From Phoronis pallida (lineage: Eukaryota; Phoronida; Phoronidae), in the NCBI GenBank assembly GCA_028565715.1, contig JAOXYC010191688.1, positions 1 to 12,150 of the forward strand: a DNA stretch of 12,150 bases, in the 5' to 3' direction. Positions 1 through 9,800 of the stretch are shown in pieces. The position numbers were made by a program, and so were the translations under genes. The notes below the pieces were generated by a model, which saw only the letters and a program-made list of their open reading frames with translations, had not been told where the DNA came from and ran no database searches. Numbering within the stretch: the first letter of the stretch is position 1; every line of letters starts with the position of its first letter.

Positions 1-554
1 TTATTACAGTGTCACTCATTACAAAATTAAATAAAACAATAAAATACATGACAATAGTAAATGACCGTTCCATTAAGAAACTATGAGACACTTTCTAAAA
101 ATAATCTCATCAAATACAACATTAAATTATATTCAAATCATTATTAAATTCAATTTAATTTTTTTGTATGTCTATAGTATTAGTAAGTGTCAAATGTGCC
201 CATGATTGTCCCATGGCAGTACGGAAGGAGATTTCGAATCGGAAGAAATTGAGAAAATAATTGCATGTCATATAGAAGTTTTCTCAGATATGAAAACTTT
301 ATTCACTGAAGCAATGCAGATTTGTAAATATCTGTTTATGTTCTATTCTTTTATCTGCCAGTGTTGTTTTATTTGTTGTTTTCATTTTATTTAAATCATC
401 CGTCGTTCAAGCTTGTCTATTTATTTCTGTAGGTTTCACATGACAAACACCTTCGGGAGATTGAAAAAGAAATTCACCAATATCAAAAAAAGGCTAATGC
501 TCTTATTCCACAACGCAAGGGCAGTGCTTTTAGTTGTACACAAAAATTACTTAC
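1..554. other. Intron or flank of the minus gene; AT-rich, with a weak plus-strand coding candidate
   Basis: The first 200 bases are AT-rich without recognisable signal. From 433 to 564 the plus strand has an acceptor-like TTTCTGTAG followed by an open frame beginning VSHDKHLREIEKEIHQ, charged and heptad-like, ending in TAG at 562-564. This would overlap the minus exon by ten bases. A second open plus segment at about 220-323 (reading EGDFESEEIEK, donor GTAAAT) leaves phase 1, which does not fit the open phases of the 433 segment. The protein is not recognised and the pair does not splice cleanly, so I do not call a gene. Confidence 0.25.
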
Positions 555-810
555 AAGTAACTAGTCCAACACTAGACAGTATAGGTTCCTTGTCTTCCTC
601 ATGAAATCCCACTCGATAGTCCGCCACTGAAGAGTGTGGATCATGGAAGCCACTCCAAGAGGCACATAGCAGAGATGTACTTGTCTGATAGTCAACATCG
701 GAGTTTGAGGTTAAATTGATACAATCTCTCACGACCCCAATGCACGGTGGTGATGAGTCAAAGGTGAAACGGCCAGTTATGATGGAAACCAAACCAGCAC
801 CATTCGTGAC
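555..810 (-). CDS. Exon: FN3/Ig-like repeat, last exon visible
   Basis: 85 codons plus one base; phase 0 in (TTACTTGTAG acceptor), phase 1 out (GTAAGT donor). Signature: FTFDSSPPCIGVV, then DVDYQ, WSGFHDPHSSVADYRVG. This is one of the best copies of the DVDYQ plus W-x-GF-x-D-x-xS motif. The exon ends in SSVGLVT. Reading through the donor would give C-K and a TAA stop at 547-549, with an AATAAA on the minus strand at 298-303. Termination there would truncate the repeat in mid-fold, so I prefer continued splicing to an exon outside the window. Confidence 0.88.
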
Positions 811-3800
811 CTACAAGTAATCAGAAATATCTTTTTAAATATTTCATAAAAAGAGAGCGTACTCAAACGTGACCCGACTGTGTCGTCAGTTACTACACAG
901 TTTACCTCATATTCGTCAACTACATTTGTGTAAGTCATCGACCTTTATCTAACTAGACTTAAGTTAACATTAAAACGCCCTTGTTACGATGAGCAACTTA
1001 ATAAATATAACTCGCTATCCGTAGCCCACTCTACGTTTCGAACTCGTACCTTCAACTGCGGATAATAAGTGTGTCCATCTAAAACGTTGAATGTTTCAAC
1101 ACCAATGTTACTTGATGTGTATTGTCTGAACGCCATGATATCTTGTGCATGTTGTTCAGAGCCAATTGCGAGCTCGTATTTCTGTATTCCACTCTCATCA
1201 TCTCTGAAGCCTATCCAGTGAAATTGTAACTGGTGACCACGAACATGTTGATAGTTTACATGGGGTGTGCCAACACGAAGAATACCTCCCTCAGGTGCCG
1301 TTGTGTCAACTACAAATGGTTTTGACCAACCAGATGCCAGATGACCAACATAATCTTCGGCTATGGAAAATAAAATGAAAGGGCTTAGCTACAGATTTAA
1401 ACATATATAATGAACAAGAAGTACACCTGTTTAACAGCAACGAGTTACCGCTTTGCTGCTTTTGTGAACTGCACTGTAGGCGGTCTGCTGTATCACCTCC
1501 TCCTGCCTGCTTGATGAAGCCAACTTTTTGACAGGAACTCATAATTTTTTTAGCGAATATGCTTTGAATATTTATGTTCACTTTTTCCATATAAATTCTC
1601 AATCAGTAATAATTACCTGTAACAGTGACGATATATTCTTTCCCGTTTTCTAGTGAAATGTTTTCAAGGAGTTTTGACGTTTGAAGACCGACATGAGTTC
1701 TAGGAACAACATCTTCGTGGTTGTTTATTGAACCTGTAGGAATAGATTTATGTTTGTAAAGTTCTGGGTATCTTATTTACAATGAACGTAAATGTAATGT
1801 ACTTGAAAAATACAAACAAACACAACAAGAAAGTAGCAATAAAAGCAATTCCACAAACGAATCAAAGTATCTCAAATCATTTTACTGTTCCTTGTTGAGA
1901 ATATGGACTGAAAAGGGCAATGTAAGCGCACAAAAACAAAACAATATCACAGTACCTTGATATTAATATCTAGAAGTATCGGTACTTTGAATGGATTGCA
2001 AAGTAACTTTGCATACCAATATATTTTGGTTATGATGTTGCATGATGCCAGAGAAACTTACCGACTGAATACCAATATGATCTGACACCCGAAGATAAAG
2101 AATCTTGCACATTCTCTTCGATATCAACGAATCGACTCCAGGAGATATGTAAGTAATTACTCGTTGTAACAAAGTTATTAGCACTGTTAGTTACCGTGAC
2201 TACACCGGCCAAAGGTGGTTCAGTGTCAACAAAAAAACCGTTGCTACAGAGATTCACCTCAGGTAACTGTTTGACATATTTGTTTATTGTAACTTTCTCC
2301 GGTGATGTGTGTACGCAAGTGAAGTATTTTACGCCGTGAATCAGATTCACTCCGTGGAAAAGCACAAAATTGTTTGAGTTCATAACAATGGTGATGCATT
2401 TTGGGTTGGTGGAACAGTTCATGAAAGGGTCATCTAAAGTAGTGAGCATCCACGTGTACGTTGTGAACAATGGCCCTGTGAGTAAGGCGATTGCTTGGTC
2501 TGTACGGTTAGTGAAGTCAGATTCAGTTCTGTGCAACCCTTCAAGGGTTTGGATGGGAACGTGTAAAGCGTGCACAATATCACTGAAACGAGTGACGTCT
2601 TTCATATTCATGTCAAACACAGCTTGGTCAACTGTAGCTGTGGAATCTTGGGTAATGCTGATCTTCGTTGAAGCAATGGTGTACACGTTGGCTGAAGAAT
2701 ACCCTTTCAGTAATACATACATGTTGTTGAGTCGATGCTTCTTCCAAACAACAGTGGCAGCGTCCTAGAAATAGAAATGCAAATACGAAAAAGTGATGAA
2801 GTTATTTTTGAACTGTCGTCAAAACATTCTCTACCTGCAAAGAAACTCCACACACTTTGATTTAGAACATTTTTGGATGTAATTGCATCGAGTTTGACAG
2901 TTAATCGCAATAATTCTAATCTTGTATTTGAATGTCAGGTATGTTACTGGATATGTACAACAAGCATCTAGGTTGTGGCACATGTTGAAACTCAGACACT
3001 TTCAAACGACATACGAGTTTAAAATGGATATGCACTAACCGAATACTACATACAATCAAAAAAAAAATAAAATAAAACACTAGAGCAGCTCCAAAAATTC
3101 AATGGCGATATAGCGAAAAAAAACGTACCGTTGTTTTGCCATAAACTGTTTTCCAAGACATAGTGGCTTCTTTGGTTGTGTTTTCTGAAGACAGAGTCCA
3201 TTCATAATTAGTGACCTGCTCATAGAAGTTACCATCGATCACATGGAACGGTTCCCAATGTAGTAACACAACTGCGGTATAGTTACCCGATTTACCTTCT
3301 AGATTGACGTCAGCACTTATATCGCCTTTAATAGGTTTTGTAGATACCACGTAAACCCCATTTGACAAAGATGATGCGAGACAAAGCTGATTAAAACATG
3401 GCCGGACTAGTAAGGTATATTTATTTCCAGCTGCGAGTTTAGCGTTGGGTATTTGGCACCGCTGTTTCTTAGCCTGTTTGCTCCAAGGTGATACACTACC
3501 AATATCGGAACACACTGTACTGCAGGTTTGCTCTTTCACTGCACATTCGTAATGAGTAACGTGATCATGTATCGAGGTATGATATTTAAAGTATCCCGAC
3601 AAGACCGTTGAAGCAGATTGGTAATCATCATCTATACCACACGGTAGAACGTGAGCCGACAAGATCTCAATACTACCCTTATTAGTATTTAGAACGTCAA
3701 AAATATGAGGCAAATTTTCCCATTTAAACGTGAAAAATGATGAGTACGTGCCACCCTTCACAATCTTGTGCCTGGCAACATATGAGGAACCGCCTTGTTT

Positions 3801-6800
3801 GATTTGAATCCTAGACAGGTCACTCTTGCTGATTAGTTGAACAGTATACACATTTTTAACAAACCCTATGTTGCCGAAGTCCAGAGTTTCCTTTGAAACA
3901 CTGGCGATAGAGAAGTTGCTCAAAGATCTTTCAGCGCCAACTGATTCGCAGCCTAAGCCGTCAAAAACAAGAGCGGACGTATTTAGAATTTGACTGTCGA
4001 TAACAACTGCGCCATCTGAGGAAGATACAGCAAAGCTACCTGCATCTAAAGAACTTACAGCTTTCACGATAGCGTACACTGTTGTAAAAATGGATACCTG
4101 GGGTGAATCTAAGCAGACAGAATTTTTGTTTTGAATTGGAATGGCAGAGGCCATTGTAAAATTCACAATATCAGTTTGATTTACAGCGTACCCCAAACCG
4201 ACGTAATACACCAAGCTTTCATGACTTTCAAAACCTGTCCACCCGATGCAGAACTTGTTTGCTTCAACAAAGTCAACATCTTTTGGCGGGTCAACAATGT
4301 TGTTTGGATCAATATCGTAAACCATACCAGGAGAAGGAGGTATTCCACATGCAATCTGAAATGGATGCGTTTGGAACAGAGAAAAAATTCCCGCCATGTT
4401 GAAAACTTTGAGTGTGATGAAATACATGTCTCCAACTCCTACATCGAAAGAAGCAATACCAGATTTGTTCACTTCAAAGCGGAGCTTGTTCTCATTGGCA
4501 ATGGCGATTGGTTTAACGGACGTGAAAGATGTTACAGCCTGGTTGTTTTCTTTGGTTCCTGGAAATACATAAAAAGGCATTTCTCTTACCATTAACAAAC
4601 AGCTAGCTTCATTATGTTGATGGTGTTACACATGGAATATTGGAAAAGCAGCTTTAAACATTAAAAAAGGTAACATGGGTAACAATTTTGGTCGACGGTC
4701 AAAATATATGAATTCATTAATTTTAACTCAAAATAAGCACGTACATCAACACTTACCTATGGCAAATTCATAACCTGCTATTCCGTTGGAGTACTCAGCG
4801 TCATACAAAGTACCATATCCCCAGGAAACAACAATAGGGTCGATAGAACTGTCACCCGTCTCGACATTTAGCGCACCAGACATTTGTGGTGGAGTTTCGT
4901 CTACGTAAATTGGTCCAAATTCAAGCGATGTAAGTTTTCCAGCTTTAGTGATGGCTTCTAACCCAAGAAAAAGCTGTTGTGCCTGATCAAGACCAGAATG
5001 TATTTTGTTGTGAAAAGTTTTTCCGTGTGTACTTTTAAGCGTTGGCGTTCCTGCTCCCATTCCGACTCTGTAATCCCGAATAGGCGAATTCTGTACACTG
5101 TCCCATCGAAGTCGAATGTGGTCTGTCGTCAAGTACTTCGGTTGGGAATCGTTATAGGTTTGTTCTCGTTTACACAAAGCAGAGCTCGTCGTGAGGTTTA
5201 GCTGAATATAAGTGCCGTTACTATTTACCAGAGGAGGGATAAGAACCATGTTTGATTGGGGAGACGCTGGACATTTCATCCTGCACTCCCTTGTTGGCAT
5301 CAATAGGATCCTGGAGAAATTACTATAGACGAACCAAACGGCAGATCCTGACTCATTTGAGCATATGATGCCTTCATGGACATGCAAGCCAGAAAACTGG
5401 ATATCTTTAAACAGTGGCTTGTCCCGATCCACAACAACACCATCGGAGCAGGCAACCTCTGAATATTCGTTTGCACCGTTAAATGCTACTACACTCAAAA
5501 AGTACATTCCGTCTTTGTCAACTGTGTGGCTAGCGGAATTAGCGGTTGTGTTTAGACCTTGTGAATTGACCTGCTCTTTACTCAAGCACTTATTAGAAAA
5601 TCTGTATCTATAGTACCGAACCCCACTTTCGTGGTCAAAAAACCCGTGCCAGTTACCAGACACCAACAAATCGCTTTGATAATCTACATCTTTGCTAGAT
5701 ACTGAGGGACCATCAAGGACGACACCTGTTGTTGGAGGAGAAGCATCAACCAGTATCTTAACTTCCACTGGTTGTGTGGAAAGAAGTGCATTGTTCTTGG
5801 CTGTCAATGTGAAGAAGTATTCCCGGTTATGGTTTCCTTTGTGATTGTTACTCGCCCTCAGGTGGTTCAGACTGATTGTGTAGTTGTAAAATTCGCAGTC
5901 ACTTCCTAGAACTGTAGGGCAGTAAACGTTAATGAAAGAACCATTCGCCTGAAAAGGAATTATGATCATGATCAAAAGTTTTATATCTACTATAAAACTG
6001 TTCTGTCAGACTTATTCAAAGGAAAACTTTTGAACTCACAAATTAAAAATGAACTCATCAGAAACATTAGCAATGAGTATATGTAATAACCTTGACGATA
6101 TGACAGGCGATGATGATAATTATTGTGCTGATTATCAGGATAATGAAATTGTTAAGCAAGACGATATCAAAATCTTGTACCTTGACAACTGGACGAGAGC
6201 CGCTACCAAGGTCATCACTTCCGCTATGTGTACCGAATTTCCATTTTACGTGTTGTAGACCACTGTCACTATCCATGGCAACAAATACAAAGTTCATGTT
6301 CGTCAAATCGACATCTTTATGGACATAGAGCTCCTTCATACCGTTGTTAATGATACCTGGACTTGAAACTATTGGTGGAGTTGAGTCTACGTTAAACACA
6401 AGATTTTCAATTTTAACCGTCCCCATGATATCTTCAGCCAGAATCTGAACTTTTAAAGTATCACCGTCTGAGATACTCGTCGATGTTTCCGTAATCACGG
6501 TTTGTACAGGATTATTCAACGTTAAAGGCGGAGGCAATGCTTTTGGTAGAACGGTCAAAGCAAATTGAAATTTAACTATGCCATTAACGTTCCTCGTTCC
6601 GGACACAGGTATTTCTCCATTGATTTGGTCGTAAATGCCTGTTATGTGAGGATCGTGTTGGATTGGCCTCAGCAAATTAGTATGTACATGTATGTCATTG
6701 AAAAAATGCTTAGTCCAGTTGACCGTTATTGTACCAAGATTTGTTTGCCAGACGTAGTTTGTTTCCCTTGATGCTGAAGTCACTCTGATCGGATGATGAG

Positions 6801-9800
6801 GATCCGTTTCAATAGTAGAATTGGAATCGTATAAAACAAGCCTCCTGGCCTGTTTGACATTAGTCACATTGTCCACGACGTCAGCATGAACAATGTACAG
6901 CCCCGAGCTAGGTAGTACAAATTTGAAAGTACCATCAGCATTCCCAACTATTTTCTTAGAATCTCCTATCTGTTTTCCAACTTTAAGGAGGGTCTCTGAC
7001 GCTTCGACTGTGTTGTATAGTGTGAGTACCATGTGGTCAACTCCAGAGGCGTCTACAGCAGTTCCTAGAGGAGGAATTGGGTCAGACCATCCACCATATG
7101 TCACTGACACTTGGGCAGATCTTGTGATGCGCTCATTGACGACAAATGGTTCGTGTCGGTATGGGGCTGTCGGTTGACAAATAGATGTCTCAGAACAATG
7201 AATAGGAGGAGCGTTGTCGTAAATCATACATATAGTCTTTGAGTTTCCAATGCTTTTGTAGTACTGTTTGCTGGAGGTAGAATCAGTTACGAGATTGTGT
7301 GGTCTCAAATAGCCCCCTCCAATTGCTTGGTATCGAGTGCAATACCTGCAACATATATTTCATGGTTCAATGTTTACAGTCACGCATCTGCACCTACATG
7401 TATCTGTCTCTTATTGTAATGGTAACGGGGGGTCTAAATTTAGCAACGCTGAAAACTTACCAATCGCATTTCAAACGTCGTAGAAATTGGTTTGAATCTT
7501 TTGAAGTACAGATCTTCAGATGTCAGTGTGGTATTTGAATTCATTGAGAAGTGCTTGATTGGTTCGTCAAAATTAATCAGATCATATTTCGTCTCAGTGT
7601 TATCTAAGATAGAATATTATATTCTTATGATTCCGCTTATTTTGATTTGTATTCAGTTACATATTTCTAATCAGTGTTTTATGTTGAACCAAGTTTTTTA
7701 ATGTATTGTAGTTACCTGAATCCATTACGTAATGCAGGTCCTTCAAATGTGTTATTTCCTTCACAGTTAAGTGAGTGGGCTTGTGGATTACCCCTTGAAA
7801 ACGGGACAGAGCACATGCTTGAAAGTGACTTTGATGACCCGCTGTAAAGGTGTGAACCTTCAAGAGAAGACCTTACTGGTTAATACATAAACATATACAT
7901 GTACACGAAATAGGTCGCACATTCACCAATTGAAATATACTTGCAATTCATCCGAATGCCTTAAGTCCATTTTCCATGAATGATACGTACTAAATATTTG
8001 CGTTGTAAAGACAGGATATCTTTTTAATATTTACAGTTGCTGTCTATTTGTTTAATATGCATAAGTGAAAGGCATAAATCTTAACTGATAAAGAAATAAA
8101 AAGGTGTGTTTCTCAGTCAGATGCAAATTGAAATAAAATTGTGATTCACCGTCTTACCGCCTGGCTTGTAGGTTGATATTTGTAAATTTGCACCAACAAT
8201 TCCAAAGTGGAAATCATGAATATAGGGAGGTTTTGTTGGAATGTCTTCTGGTTTGAACTGAAAGTTGAACTTGAAATCGATTCGCGTTGGTTGGAATTTA
8301 CTGAAGAAATGTTGCTGGTTCTGACAAGCTGTGCTTCCATTTAACACTGGTGAGTCTGCATATACGTTGCTCTCACTAATTGCGCGAGTTGTACACAGTA
8401 GCAAACTTGGTTTCAGAGTTGAAACTGAAAAAGTACATGCATTAATCGTAAGCAAAGTGCTTTGCCAAAACAAAAATTACCCTACATATTTACCGAGTTT
8501 TAATTTTAAACTGTAATACATCTACAAAAAAACGATCTCTAGTCTGCCTACGATGTAGGTTGTAAAATTACAAACGCTACAATTGAAAACTGTACTAACA
8601 TTCGCATTTGCTTGTTCCTGGTGTGCGAGAGAAGCCTGTTGTGCAGCTGCACGAAGACGTCAATTCATCGTTACAAGTTCCGGGCCAGCACCATCGTTGT
8701 GTTAACCATGAACACTTGGCTGTAAAATGTGCAAGTTATTTTGAAAGAAAACATGAAACGACCGAATAATTTAAGTGTCCATCTCATTTGAATTTAAAAT
8801 TTATTTCAATCTGTCGGCTTTCTTTCAAACAATGTTTAGAAAATTCTTAAACGCGTACATCGCTATTTACGAATGTAGAATTATCAATTATTGAAATACG
8901 ACATTGCGTTGTAAAGACAGGATATCTGCCAAATCGAGTTACTACCTTCATTCGTTATCGAAAACACAAAGTTAATAGGTTACAGTTGATCTCAGTTATC
9001 TCGTCACCCTCAAGATACTTCATCAAGTAACATAGGCCCCCTGAATAGAAATTTCCGGCAGAAGCGAAGGTATTAATTCGTTCAGATGAATGTAAGGATG
9101 CAATTTTTAGCAACAGTTCCTATGCAATTGGCCGCATTTAATAGATGATAATTTCACATTCGTAAGTAGCGATGTACTAAAAGGTATTGCAGTAGAACCA
9201 AGCCCTTTACTGAGACTTAAACTAAAGCGTTAATTGATGCTCAAATATATTTAGAAAAAATAAATCCATTACTGGAACTTACTACTTAACACTGGACGTT
9301 GTGGTCTTGCTACACGGACTTCAGCGGCCGTGTGGAAAGAACATCATTGCTTGTCAGGTGACGAGTAATGTGGCAAGCAATAACAGCTATTCCACCTGCC
9401 GAAGTCCTTGTGACCATAGAGCGGAACATCGTGTTTTAGCTAGTTAGTTCAATTAATTGATTTTTAAAAACTTGCTTTATACTTCCAGCAGCTATGGTCA
9501 CAATGGAGACACGACGGGTCTAGGAAAAGAATATTGACACGTCGTGCGATGGTCGTACGATGATTCGATCCATCGCCTGCGATGGACGAACGAACATCCC
9601 ACGACCGGCCAGATTTGTCGTGAGGATAAATTGGGTTGGATGAAATCATGGCCCCGACAGAGTTTTCATCCTACGGCGTGTCAAAATTGTTGTTGTGAAC
9701 CCGTCGTAGACACGTCTTATGACCATAGCTTAAGCTGCGGATATTCAGTTACTCTTCAGTGGACAAATTAGCCGCACTATCTTAATGGATGACCGGTGGA

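Noticed and set aside
547-554. End of the gene at TAA 547-549
   Set aside because: A strong GTAAGT donor lies exactly there, and stopping would cut a repeat in mid-fold. It remains possible, since an AATAAA lies at 298-303 on the same strand.
2370-2768. A 132-codon open frame on the plus strand
   Set aside because: It is antisense to the minus exon 2062-2764, which has splice sites, matching phase and the repeat signature. The plus frame shows no domain.
2707-2910. Minus-strand frame MRLTVKLDAITSKN and onward
   Set aside because: It overlaps the acceptor region of exon 2062-2764 in another frame and lies mainly in the intron.
4131-4595. A 154-codon plus-strand open frame
   Set aside because: It lies opposite the exon 3129-4558 and reads as a compositional shadow with no splice or domain support.
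7998-8927. CRISPR-like repeats
   Set aside because: Only two copies, 906 bases apart, in an evidently animal genome.
9464-9771. Short open frames on both strands
   Set aside because: They fall within the inverted-repeat element 9490-9730, are rich in residues from CGA/TCG repeats, and have no protein-like pattern.
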